This document shows positions 54,607 to 63,015 of a DNA stretch of 64,000 nt, piece after piece; the stretch's first letter is position 1; each line of letters starts with the position of its first letter. The stretch comes from UBA2040 sp041751955 (GTDB lineage Bacteria > Bacteroidota > Bacteroidia > Flavobacteriales_D > Crocinitomicaceae). The translations under genes were made by a program, and so were the position numbers. The notes beneath the pieces were generated by a model. It did no database searches. It saw nothing but the letters and a program-made list of their open reading frames with translations, and was not told where the DNA came from. The stretch covers positions 1-64,000 of the forward strand of contig JBGSIB010000047.1 in the NCBI GenBank assembly GCA_041751955.1, in the 5' to 3' direction.

Positions 54607-55502
54607 TGACACCAAAAGCACTTTTTAAGGACAAAGCACTGCAAGCGGAAATCAACGAAAAAGGATTTGTGACACTGCCATTTATCGGGGAAGAAGATTT
54701 GGAAAATTTACGTTCATTTTACAAGGAAATTCATCCAAATGGTGTACCTGGAAAGATTGATGGGATTCACATGACGACTTGGTGCCAAGATTTGGATTAT
54801 AAAATGATGGTTGCCAATCGTTTATCCGAAATTTACCGTAAGTCCTGCGAGGCAGTTTTTGAAGATTACCGAACACTGAACAATGTTTTTATTGTAAAAG
54901 ACACGGGCGAAACGCCCTTCAAAGTACACCAAGATTGGAACGTGGTCGATGAAAAAGAGAACTTTGCGATTAACGTTTGGATTCCTTTGTACGATATTAC
55001 CAAAAACGAAGGTGGATTATGGGTAGTGGAAGGAAGTCATAAAATCAACCGTCATGTCCGCGGATCAGCCTATCTTTTTCCAAATTATGCCCCGTATATC
55101 GATGAACTGGAAAAAGCCGCAAAATCGGTGAGTTTAAAAGCAGGCGAAGCCATTGTTTTTTATGTGAACATCATTCACGGTTCACCACCAAATCATGGAG
55201 AAACGGAACGAATTGCCACGTGTTTTTCGGTTATTCCAAAAGACGCACCCTTGACTATTTACTTTCAAAAAAATGCAGGTGCACCCTTAGAAATGCACTC
55301 GCCGAAGGATGATTTCATGTATCATTATACCAATTTGCGTAAAGAGTCGTTTGAACGCGCGCCAACAAGTCAACCTTCTAAAATTTTACCTAGTTACGAA
55401 AATGTTCCTGTTGAGCGCTCGGAGTTACTGCCTTATTTTGCTAACCTTACAGCAGAAAAAAAACCTTGGTGGCTCAAAGTGCTGAGGATGAAAAATTCAT
55501 GA
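54606..55502 (+). CDS. PhyH-family Fe(II)/2-oxoglutarate dioxygenase
   Basis: 298 residues from the ATG at 54606, which overlaps the preceding stop (TGATG). A GTG at 54603 is an alternative. The metal site is His108, Asp110 (KVHQDWNVVDE) and His191 (IIHGSPPN), with Arg202 for 2-oxoglutarate. It is a close paralogue of the two PhyH proteins at 62-64 kb, sharing HQDWxxVDE and an N-terminus like MTPKALFKDKALQ. It ends 28 bases before the convergent sulfotransferase. A hydroxylase on the same unknown product is the likely role. Confidence 0.87.
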   Translation: MTPKALFKDKALQAEINEKGFVTLPFIGEEDLENLRSFYKEIHPNGVPGKIDGIHMTTWCQDLDYKMMVANRLSEIYRKSCEAVFEDYRTLNNVFIVKDTGETPFKVHQDWNVVDEKENFAINVWIPLYDITKNEGGLWVVEGSHKINRHVRGSAYLFPNYAPYIDELEKAAKSVSLKAGEAIVFYVNIIHGSPPNHGETERIATCFSVIPKDAPLTIYFQKNAGAPLEMHSPKDDFMYHYTNLRKESFERAPTSQPSKILPSYENVPVERSELLPYFANLTAEKKPWWLKVLRMKNS

Positions 55503-55530
55503 ATCTATCACTTTCTGGGATTTTCATACT

Positions 55531-56166
55531 TTACAATTCTTTTGGATAGTTGAATAATTCAAAATCATCTTTCATAGACTCTTGAACAATGCTCGCGGTT
55601 TCCTTCGTGTAATAAGTCTGATATTCTTTGTGTTCACTACTGTTGTAACGCCCCAGCTTAAGGCCAGAGAGACCTAATTTTTTCGCAACGAAGTTCATTC
55701 CTTCTTCCAGTTGTTCGTACTTACCCACAAAATCAACCAATGTATTTCCTTGTTTGTCGCATAAAAATGTACGCTGACTCCGTTTCTTCATTTCGTGTTC
55801 CGCCGCCCAGATAATGTAGTTGTCAAACGATCCAAGCTCACGAATTGTCTCTTGTTGAGGATGATTATTGGCTTTTTGCGTAATAAAGTGATAATACGAA
55901 ACTTCCCAACTAAGTGGATTTCGCACATAGGCGAACTTATAATAATTCTTAAAGTACTTCTGGTCTAAAATTTCTGCCAACTCAGCACTCGTGACATGCT
56001 TATCAAAATCTCCAGAAAGTGGTTTCTTTTTTTCGAATAAAGTACTTAACCAATTTCTTTCTTGGGTTTCACTCTCAACAAATGGAGCTAGTGCACGCGC
56101 GATACTTGTTCCTCCCGTTTTCCAGACATGAATAAAAATAAACTTGTGTTTGTGAGAGATAATCAT
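55531..56166 (-). CDS. Sulfotransferase family protein
   Basis: 211 residues beginning with the sulfotransferase phosphate loop FIFIHVWKTGGTSIARAL at about 9-26 and the 3'-binding region YVRNPLSWEVSYYHF at about 81-95. It resembles the carbohydrate sulfotransferase (Sulfotransfer_2) group. It would use PAPS to sulfate a sugar or other acceptor. It lies 15 bases after the halogenase-like gene in the same operon, so both probably act on one product. The start at 56166 gives MIISHKHKF, the usual short N-terminus. Confidence 0.8.
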   Translation of the reverse strand: MIISHKHKFIFIHVWKTGGTSIARALAPFVESETQERNWLSTLFEKKKPLSGDFDKHVTSAELAEILDQKYFKNYYKFAYVRNPLSWEVSYYHFITQKANNHPQQETIRELGSFDNYIIWAAEHEMKKRSQRTFLCDKQGNTLVDFVGKYEQLEEGMNFVAKKLGLSGLKLGRYNSSEHKEYQTYYTKETASIVQESMKDDFELFNYPKEL

Positions 56167-56181
56167 TTCTTGATCTCCTTT

Positions 56182-57081
56182 TTAAGACCAAGTATACAAC
56201 TTCGTATCGTCTTTGGATAAAGATACAAAACCACCACAGGTCAGTCTGCGAGTATATTCCACGAGTTCCACTTTGTGCCAAATTCTACCTCCTGAAAAGA
56301 CTATCATGTCCCCAGGTCCCGGATCCAAATATTGACGTCTTACCTCCTTCTGGTTTTCGAGATCGTACAATTTGCCATCCTTACCTTTCAGAACGGTGTC
56401 ACCTTTCATGCGAATCTCGGCTTCCGTCCATAATACATCATACAAAGTCAATTCACCCCCTTTTTTGGGCTTGTCGATCATCACGAAATAACTCATTTGA
56501 TTTTCCACAGTTGAAATTTCATTCATGTGGGTATAAAAAGTAGGAAATTCTTTGTGAAATAGATTTCCACAATGTGCTTTAAAGTGACCTTCTCCGGGAA
56601 TTAGATGTTTCAATCCCGCCGTACTATATTTTCCGACATTGTTAATCCCGATTGGGGCTTCAACCCCACGTCCACTGGATATTTTGGCAAGCACTCCTTG
56701 CACTATTCCCGCAAAATCAACGCCAAATTGAGTTGGGAAATCCTTCCAGATTTGCTCGTATTCAAGGAAATATTTTTTCAATTCTTCCTGCGCACCTTCA
56801 CTGGACTGATCAATTTTCGAAAAAGGTACTGGATAAAACACCATGCCTGTATCGCTTTGGTACTTCGTTTCCGGTCCAAGTTTATCATGTGCCTCGATTA
56901 TCTTATCCAATTGTTCTCTGTTCAACACGTTTCGTATAATGAATCCATCGAGAGTTTCATTTTGAAGTCGGTCAATTCCGTCTGCATAAGCTGACAAATC
57001 AGACGCATCAACATCCGCAATTCGGTATACAGGTTCGGTCACTGCTGCTTCCTTTTTCCCAAATAATTTTTTCCAAAACAT
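56182..57081 (-). CDS. WelO5-like Fe(II)/2-oxoglutarate enzyme with HxG motif, candidate halogenase
   Basis: 299 residues. Sequence recall places it with WelO5/AmbO5 aliphatic halogenases. HCGNLF at 170-175 corresponds to HVGNDF of WelO5. NQMSYF (194-199) and GGELTLYDVLW are also shared. GDMIVFSGGRIWHK (257-270) matches its GDMILFNGGCYFHR, and the ending RRLTCGGFVSLSK, then KLYTWS matches RWTIGGFLAFSQ, then KIYYWS. His170 and His269 are the iron ligands. Gly172 replaces the Asp of hydroxylases, leaving room for chloride, as in known halogenases. Arg279 probably binds 2-oxoglutarate. It lies between a Wzt-like ATPase (4 bases upstream) and a sulfotransferase. Halogenation is inferred, not shown. 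Confidence 0.85.
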   Translation of the reverse strand: MFWKKLFGKKEAAVTEPVYRIADVDASDLSAYADGIDRLQNETLDGFIIRNVLNREQLDKIIEAHDKLGPETKYQSDTGMVFYPVPFSKIDQSSEGAQEELKKYFLEYEQIWKDFPTQFGVDFAGIVQGVLAKISSGRGVEAPIGINNVGKYSTAGLKHLIPGEGHFKAHCGNLFHKEFPTFYTHMNEISTVENQMSYFVMIDKPKKGGELTLYDVLWTEAEIRMKGDTVLKGKDGKLYDLENQKEVRRQYLDPGPGDMIVFSGGRIWHKVELVEYTRRLTCGGFVSLSKDDTKLYTWS

Positions 57082-57085
57082 ATTA

Positions 57086-58291
57086 TCAATTCTTAAGATG
57101 ATTAACTACCCAGTTCAATTTTGGGTGAATAATACTTCCCATTCCACGTGTTTCCACCAACTCATTGTCGGGTGAAATTCTGAATTTGGCGAAAATACCA
57201 ATTTCCTTTACAAATTCTCGATTGGCTCCCATAAATAATCCGATTCGATACACCCCTGACATCAAGAGATCGGCAGGAATGCCAACCTGAATTAAATACT
57301 TTCCAGCAGGAAGGTCTTTCACTTCATATCCATTTCGAAAACCGAAAGAATCGATGAAGACGTTCACTCCATTCATATTTACGACGAAAACAGCAATTTC
57401 GAAAGACCCTTTGGCTACCAATTTGGTACAATGAAAACGGATGGCGAAATCCGAAGAAGTAGCCAATTGACCGTCATTTTCGATGGGAATTTCTTCAATA
57501 AGGTCAATCTGAAATTGGTCAATTTTAAAAGGTAATTCTTGTAAGATAGAAAATCTAGCCTCCTGTATGGGTTGCACCAAACCAGAGCGAACGAGAGCGC
57601 CGGCATTGCTGTCCATCAATTCGTAAAAGTGATTCACCACCTCATGAGAATTTCCTTCCAGAATGATTTGTCCGTCTTCGAATAACAAACAGCGATCACA
57701 GTGTTCAACTATCAATTCTAGATGATGACTAGCCAAAACAATGGCCGTTCCGCGTGCTTTCAATTCCTTTAGTTTGGAATAGCATTTTCGTTTGAAATCA
57801 GTGTCCCCCACAGCAATCACCTCATCCAATAATAAAATGGAAATTTTGGAATGAAAGGCAATGGAAAATGCTAATCGTAGGTACATTCCGCTAGAATAAT
57901 GTTTTACAGGCATATCCATGAACTCTTTCAAACCAGAAAATTCGACTATATCGTTGTACACGTCTTTGACTTCCTTTTTGGAATAACCCAGAAGCATTGC
58001 ACTCAAATAAATATTTTCTTCACCCGATAAATCGGCATGAAATCCTGTTCCAATATCGATGATAGAGGTGAGTTGTCCTTCGTAGGTAATTTCACCAGAT
58101 GTTGGCGCAGTAATTTGACTCAGCACTTTGAGCAAGGTACTTTTCCCTGCACCATTGCGACCAATCACACCAAGAATTTCGCCCTTTTTTAAATCAAACG
58201 AAACCTTATCGAGAGCGAACAAGTCTTGGCCATTCTTTCGAAATGTCTTCGTCAATGAATCGACTGCCAATATCACTTGGTTGCTCTGCAT
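57086..58291 (-). CDS. Wzt-like ABC transporter ATPase with C-terminal substrate-recognition domain
   Basis: 401 residues. The ABC domain (about 1-240) has Walker A GRNGAGKST, the signature HYSSGMYLRLAFS (the Wzt/TagH form of the LSGGQ motif) and Walker B SILLLDEV. The C-terminal beta domain (about 255-395) resembles the Wzt C-domain that reads the end modification of an O-antigen. Such ATPases pair with a Wzm permease, which is absent from the window. It heads the operon with the halogenase-like and sulfotransferase genes, so export of the modified product is likely. Confidence 0.88.
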   Translation of the reverse strand: MQSNQVILAVDSLTKTFRKNGQDLFALDKVSFDLKKGEILGVIGRNGAGKSTLLKVLSQITAPTSGEITYEGQLTSIIDIGTGFHADLSGEENIYLSAMLLGYSKKEVKDVYNDIVEFSGLKEFMDMPVKHYSSGMYLRLAFSIAFHSKISILLLDEVIAVGDTDFKRKCYSKLKELKARGTAIVLASHHLELIVEHCDRCLLFEDGQIILEGNSHEVVNHFYELMDSNAGALVRSGLVQPIQEARFSILQELPFKIDQFQIDLIEEIPIENDGQLATSSDFAIRFHCTKLVAKGSFEIAVFVVNMNGVNVFIDSFGFRNGYEVKDLPAGKYLIQVGIPADLLMSGVYRIGLFMGANREFVKEIGIFAKFRISPDNELVETRGMGSIIHPKLNWVVNHLKN

Positions 58292-58329
58292 TCTAATAAG
58301 GTTTGTTTATTATCTCTTTGAAATTCTTT

Positions 58330-58337
58330 CAAAGGTA
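58330..58337 (-). promoter_or_regulatory. Candidate -7 promoter of the Wzt operon
   Basis: On the minus strand TACCTTTG matches TAnnTTTG. It lies 39 bases before the Wzt-like ATG, in the 133-base gap after cysN. No clear -33 was found. Confidence 0.5.
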
Positions 58338-58424
58338 AATTAAATGTTTTGACATGCCGATGTGACTGAATACTTTTAGTTAAATAAATGATAATCAAAG
58401 TTTTGATCATTGTGGTTTATCGTG

Positions 58425-59657
58425 TTATTGTATCATTCCAGCGGCAACTGTAGCGTTTGTTGACCTATCAATCAAGATAAAACTTCCCATTTCCTTATTG
58501 AATTCAAAGGGGTCATATGGCATTTCTCGGTTTAATTTCAAGTTGATTTTTGCGATATCGTTAGGATGAAGTGTTTCTTTATTTGTTATTTCCTTCATCG
58601 ACTTCATTTCGATTACCGCTTGAATGTTAAGCATTTCAAGTTTGTATTCTCCAGAAATGTGCTGAAGTGAAAGTTGCTGTTCGCGAACGAATGAATGGCT
58701 GCTTAGCCAACAGATAGTCGCAGAAATTTCATTGCTGAATATAGGTAGATGCTCACCTGAAACCAATATGTCTCCTCGTTTCAAATCATCCTTTTGAAGT
58801 TTAAGTGTACCAGAAGCATTTTTGGGCAATCGCTTTTGGGAAAGAGAACCCACCAAAAGTTCAGTAAAAAAAACAGGGGGTTTCAGCGGAAAGTTTTGAA
58901 GAATTGTATCGTAATTCAACTCACCGTGTAGCATTTTTACTCCGTAATGAAACGACCCATCTTTTTCGCCCAAAAGACATTGCACCAAGCATCTAACACT
59001 TTCGTTGCGGTCTATTTCCTCTTGAGGTAAATCTTCTAAAATATTCAAAAGCGAGGGTTCTTTGTACCAAAACATCTGCTGAGATTTCTCTGCCACATTG
59101 TCTCCAGCGAGTGCAGAAATTGGCACAAAAACTACATTTTTAAGCTTGAAAACATTAGAAAGAGCATCGTATTCTTCTTTTATCTCAGTAAAAACTGATT
59201 CTTTCCAATGCAGCAAGTCCATTTTATTGACACAAACGATAATATTCGGGATTCTCAAAAGTCCAGCAATAAATGAATGTCTCTTCGTTTGCTCGGTAAT
59301 ACCTATAGTGGCATCAATAAGAATAATCAACGCATTGGCCGTCGATGCACCCGTAATCATGTTTCGTGTAAATTCGAAATGACCCGGCGTGTCAGCGAGA
59401 ATAAATTTTCGTTTTGGGGTTGAAAAATAACGATAGGCAACATCAATTGTGATGCCTTGCTCCACCTCTTCTCGGAGACCATCGGTAAACAAGGACAAAT
59501 CCAAAACTGCCTTTCCCTTTCGAATACTTAGCCGTTCAACAGCCGAGAGTTGGTCCTCGAAAATGGACTTGGAATCGTAGAGTAATCTGCCAATCAGCGT
59601 GCTTTTGCCGTTGTCAACACTGCCGGCTGTTGCTATTCTTAAAATCCCGTCGCTCAT
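58425..59657 (-). CDS. cysN: Sulfate adenylyltransferase subunit 1 (GTPase)
   Basis: 410 residues, GTPase of the CysDN ATP sulfurylase. G1 is GSVDNGKSTLIGRLLYDS at about 12-29, G3 DTPGHFEF, G4 NKMDLL. Domains 2 and 3 follow. CysDN makes adenylylsulfate (APS) from sulfate, ATP and GTP. The start overlaps the cysD stop (TAATG). CysC follows the same logic upstream, so the trio delivers PAPS. No sulfite or APS reductase gene is present, which favours sulfation over assimilation. Confidence 0.95.
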   Translation of the reverse strand: MSDGILRIATAGSVDNGKSTLIGRLLYDSKSIFEDQLSAVERLSIRKGKAVLDLSLFTDGLREEVEQGITIDVAYRYFSTPKRKFILADTPGHFEFTRNMITGASTANALIILIDATIGITEQTKRHSFIAGLLRIPNIIVCVNKMDLLHWKESVFTEIKEEYDALSNVFKLKNVVFVPISALAGDNVAEKSQQMFWYKEPSLLNILEDLPQEEIDRNESVRCLVQCLLGEKDGSFHYGVKMLHGELNYDTILQNFPLKPPVFFTELLVGSLSQKRLPKNASGTLKLQKDDLKRGDILVSGEHLPIFSNEISATICWLSSHSFVREQQLSLQHISGEYKLEMLNIQAVIEMKSMKEITNKETLHPNDIAKINLKLNREMPYDPFEFNKEMGSFILIDRSTNATVAAGMIQ

Positions 59658-60562
59658 TAGAAATATCCTTTTCGTTTTCGGTCTTCCATCGAAGATTCAG
59701 ACCGTTTATCATCTGCCCGATTACCGCGTTCGGTTTGTCGCATTGCACGCACTTCGGCTACAATTTTTTCGATTGTATCTGCCTCCGACTCAATACCACC
59801 CGTGATGGTTATATCTCCGAGTGTTCTGAACCGAACTTTCTTTTTCTCAACTTTTTCATCGTTTCGCAAAGTAATGAACTCCGAAAAAGGTATCCATGAA
59901 TTATTCCGATAAATCACTTCTCGCTCATGGGCGAAATACAGGGAAGGTAGTTCTATCTTCTCGCGTTGGATATAAGCCCAAATATCTGCCTCGGTCCAAT
60001 TACTGATTGGAAAAGCACGGAAATGTTCGCCTTTATGGTGGCTTGCATTGAACAGGTTCCACAATTCAGGACGCTGATTTTTTGGGTCCCAGTTCCCAGA
60101 TTGATCTCGGTGGGAAAAAAAGCGTTCTTTCGCTCTAGATTTCTCTTCGTCGCGACGAGCCCCTCCCATGGCGCAATCAATTTTATGTTCCTTCAAGGTA
60201 TCCAAGAGGGTTTGAATTTGCAATTCGTTGCGCGAAGCATCCTGCCCAGTTTCGTCCATTACCCTGCCTTTATCAATGGATTCTTGCACCGAACCGACAA
60301 TCAATCGAATGTTGAATTTTTTTACGAGTTGATCACGAAATTCAATGGTTTCCTGAAAATTGTGTCCTGTATCTATGTGCAAAAACGGGAACGGAATATT
60401 CAGCGGATAAAACGCTTTCAGAGCCAAATGTGTCAATGTAATTGAATCCTTTCCTCCTGAAAATAGAATGACTGGATTTTTGAATTTTGCAAAGACTTCT
60501 CGAATGACAAAAATTGCCTCCGCCTCCAATTCATCAAGATAACTCTTTCCTTTTTCCGACAT
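59657..60562 (-). CDS. cysD: Sulfate adenylyltransferase subunit 2
   Basis: 301 residues, catalytic ATP-PPi subunit of ATP sulfurylase. The PP-loop is FSGGKDSITL at about 33-42, followed by DTGHNFQETIEFRD and the CysD signature GGARRDEEKSRAKER. I place the start at the ATG at 60562, which overlaps the cysC stop (TGATG); a longer frame upstream would run inside cysC. The stop overlaps the cysN ATG. Confidence 0.95.
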   Translation of the reverse strand: MSEKGKSYLDELEAEAIFVIREVFAKFKNPVILFSGGKDSITLTHLALKAFYPLNIPFPFLHIDTGHNFQETIEFRDQLVKKFNIRLIVGSVQESIDKGRVMDETGQDASRNELQIQTLLDTLKEHKIDCAMGGARRDEEKSRAKERFFSHRDQSGNWDPKNQRPELWNLFNASHHKGEHFRAFPISNWTEADIWAYIQREKIELPSLYFAHEREVIYRNNSWIPFSEFITLRNDEKVEKKKVRFRTLGDITITGGIESEADTIEKIVAEVRAMRQTERGNRADDKRSESSMEDRKRKGYF

Positions 60563-61155
60563 CAGAGCGCAATTTTTGGTTGAATGACTTTCCAAATCTT
60601 ATCAACGGCTTCGTTTACAGACTCCGTCTCTGTTCGAATTTCAATATCCGCTTTTTTTGGTGCCTCATACGGTGAGGAAATTCCTGTGAAATCAGAAATT
60701 TCACCAACTCTCGCTTTTTTATAGAGTCCTTTTGGATCTCTTTCCTCACAAATCGCCAAAGAGGTATTCACGTATACTTCCAAAAAATTATCTGGGCCAA
60801 TTGTTTGTTTGGCAATAGCTCGGTCTTCTTTAAAAGGTGAAATAAACGACGTAATCACCACTGTTCCTGCGTCCACAAAAAGTTTGGCTATTTCTCCAGC
60901 TCGACGAATATTTTCTTTTCTGTCTTCATCCGAAAAATTGAGATCACTGCAAATTCCGTGACGCATGTTGTCACCGTCAAGAATGCAGGTGTGAATCCGC
61001 TCCGAAAGCAATTTTTGTTCAAGTGCATCCGCAATGGTTGATTTACCAGCACCCGACAATCCTGTGAACCAAATGGCGAGTGGCTTATGACCGTTAGCCA
61101 TCATTCGATTGTTGACCGTTGCTTTGAAATGTTGGGGTTGGACGTTTTTTGTCAT
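60562..61155 (-). CDS. cysC: Adenylylsulfate kinase
   Basis: 197 residues. CysC phosphorylates APS to PAPS, the sulfate donor for the two sulfotransferases of the locus. Walker A GLSGAGKSTIA at about 33-43, DGDNMRHGICSDLNFSDEDR at about 60-79, and FISPFKEDR are all present. It is first of the cysC-cysD-cysN set and follows the methyltransferase gene by 21 bases. Confidence 0.95.
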   Translation of the reverse strand: MTKNVQPQHFKATVNNRMMANGHKPLAIWFTGLSGAGKSTIADALEQKLLSERIHTCILDGDNMRHGICSDLNFSDEDRKENIRRAGEIAKLFVDAGTVVITSFISPFKEDRAIAKQTIGPDNFLEVYVNTSLAICEERDPKGLYKKARVGEISDFTGISSPYEAPKKADIEIRTETESVNEAVDKIWKVIQPKIAL

Positions 61156-61176
61156 TTTATCAAGGAGTCGAAGATC

Positions 61177-62148
61177 TTACAATTCTTCTTGTTTACGATT
61201 GTGCATCTGCATGTAAAACAAATTTTGCAAGAAATAGCGGTTGTTTCCGTATTCCAGCGCGTTCCATGGTTTTATACACGTGATTTCGAAAAAATCCACT
61301 GGAAAAACATATTCCTGTAAGTTTTCAATTTTATTAATTCCTGTTAATTCTTGAAAATCATTTGAAATGGTCAAATTCTCAAAATCCTCTAAAGGCAAAT
61401 CTATTGTCTTTACACTGGATAAGATATAGCCCTTCTTGCGGATGAATTTCAATACTTCGTATAAATCCACGATGTTGTAGCGATAAGCATCATTTATATT
61501 TTTGACTTCTCGTTGAATGTCATTTTTCAAAGATTCTATAGCAGCTTCTTTGATGAACAAATCCTTGATGTATAATTTTCCGCCCGGTTTCAGCATTCCC
61601 CAAGCCGAATTGAGCACTTGTTCGTGGTTCGTGGCATGACCGAAGGATTCTAAGAAATAAATGACGTCAAAACTATCGGCTTCATAATATTTTTCCAATT
61701 GGTGATAATCGCCGTGCGTGACATTTACTTTTCCCTCTAGGCCATCTTCAGCAATAAATGCTCGTGCCTTTTCGACCTGATCCTCTGAAATCGTGATGGC
61801 TTCAACTTGTACCCCAGCATTTTTGGCGAAATAGCGTGCAGGTCCGCAAACTCCACATCCTGCATCCAAAACACGTTGACCTTGCTCAAAACCAATGGTC
61901 TCAATCTGGTAATCGAGCAACTTTTTCACATCCGTTGTCCGAAATGCTTGAATGACCTCACCATAAACTTTTAGGAAATTATCTGTTTGGGCGTTGTAGA
62001 AATCGCCCACTTCTCTGGCAGAATGGTCTGTCTTTGGTCGCGTAACATTTGTTCGAGATTTATTTCGTGTTCGCATCAATAAAATCAGCAAGCCGAAACA
62101 GCACAGCGCGAGGAAGATAATCAAAACGATAAAAATTGTTGATTCCAT
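61177..62148 (-). CDS. Membrane-anchored SAM-dependent methyltransferase
   Basis: 323 residues. An N-terminal membrane helix (about 5-26) is followed by a basic linker and a class I methyltransferase domain (about 55-280). SAM motif I is VLDAGCGVCGPARYF at about 93-107; GDYHQLEKYYEADSFDVIYF and MLKPGGKLYIKDLF follow. It resembles small-molecule and lipid methyltransferases (UbiE/sterol type) more than protein methylases. Membrane anchoring suggests a lipid-linked substrate. It lies between the PhyH genes (9 bases) and cysC (21 bases) in one operon. Confidence 0.85.
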   Translation of the reverse strand: MESTIFIVLIIFLALCCFGLLILLMRTRNKSRTNVTRPKTDHSAREVGDFYNAQTDNFLKVYGEVIQAFRTTDVKKLLDYQIETIGFEQGQRVLDAGCGVCGPARYFAKNAGVQVEAITISEDQVEKARAFIAEDGLEGKVNVTHGDYHQLEKYYEADSFDVIYFLESFGHATNHEQVLNSAWGMLKPGGKLYIKDLFIKEAAIESLKNDIQREVKNINDAYRYNIVDLYEVLKFIRKKGYILSSVKTIDLPLEDFENLTISNDFQELTGINKIENLQEYVFPVDFFEITCIKPWNALEYGNNRYFLQNLFYMQMHNRKQEEL

Positions 62149-62157
62149 CTAGTTCAA

Positions 62158-63015
62158 TTAGCGACAAAATAATTTTTGAAAAAATCCTTTTTTGATCTTC
62201 TCTTCTTTGCTCATTCCCAAATATATTTTTTCAAATTCAGATTGAGACAATTGTTTATTCGGGTGTTCGAAGGTGCGGCATAATGTTAATCCAACCGGAC
62301 CCGTTTCCCGATCATTTTCAAAAAAGAAATTGGGATGCGAATCATATTCTTCCACCAAATCCCCATTTTGATGGTAGTATTTCATTTCCACATTTGTTGG
62401 AACGACTCCCATCACATAAGCCAAGCGAAGTTGGTCAGTATTGTTTTGCGGGGAAGAATGCCACAAAGCATGATCGTACATTACGGCTTGACCACGATTC
62501 ATATTCAAGGAAAACATGTGTTGATCCACTTCGCTTGAAATCTGATACAAAACAGGAGCAACTTTTGGTCCGCGAAACGTGGTTTGTTTCAAATGACTAT
62601 GCGGAAGAATGCGCATGGCTCCATTTTCCTCATTCACATCCACCAGCGGAATCCACAAGTTGTAGGATCTAGCTTTGGTTTCATCGACCAAATTCCAATC
62701 TTGATGCAAGGGAAGAATTCCTTTTTCGCCTGGAGCTTTGGAAATGAATGCTCCTCCAAGCAAATGAATGTTTTCAAATTTCGATTCAATTCGTTTTGCT
62801 AGCAATACTTGCACACGATCACTGATTTCTTTTCGCTTTGCTTTGTCTTCGAGATGTGTTGTTGCATAAAATCCGTCGGGTTTTTCCTCGTGATATTCGT
62901 CAAAAATAGCGGTCAATTGATCGATTAATTCCTCGTTCAAAAGATCGAAAACAGCGTAACCTTGCGATAACAACTGATTCGTTTGTATCTCGTCGACAAA
63001 TTTCAAGTTATTCAT
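62158..63015 (-). CDS. PhyH-family Fe(II)/2-oxoglutarate dioxygenase
   Basis: 285 residues. Iron site His104, Asp106 (LPLHQDWNLVDE) and His186 (LWHSSPQN), with Arg197 for 2-oxoglutarate. It is a paralogue of the neighbouring PhyH proteins. The start overlaps the previous stop by four bases (ATGA). HxD indicates a hydroxylase. Repeated paralogues in one operon suggest successive hydroxylations of one carbon chain, or one enzyme per position; which is not known. Confidence 0.87.
   Translation of the reverse strand: MNNLKFVDEIQTNQLLSQGYAVFDLLNEELIDQLTAIFDEYHEEKPDGFYATTHLEDKAKRKEISDRVQVLLAKRIESKFENIHLLGGAFISKAPGEKGILPLHQDWNLVDETKARSYNLWIPLVDVNEENGAMRILPHSHLKQTTFRGPKVAPVLYQISSEVDQHMFSLNMNRGQAVMYDHALWHSSPQNNTDQLRLAYVMGVVPTNVEMKYYHQNGDLVEEYDSHPNFFFENDRETGPVGLTLCRTFEHPNKQLSQSEFEKIYLGMSKEEKIKKGFFQKLFCR

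Noticed and set aside
53554..55502. PhyH proteins as SyrB2-type halogenases
   Set aside because: All complete copies have HxD, so they should hydroxylate; only the 56182 protein has HxG.
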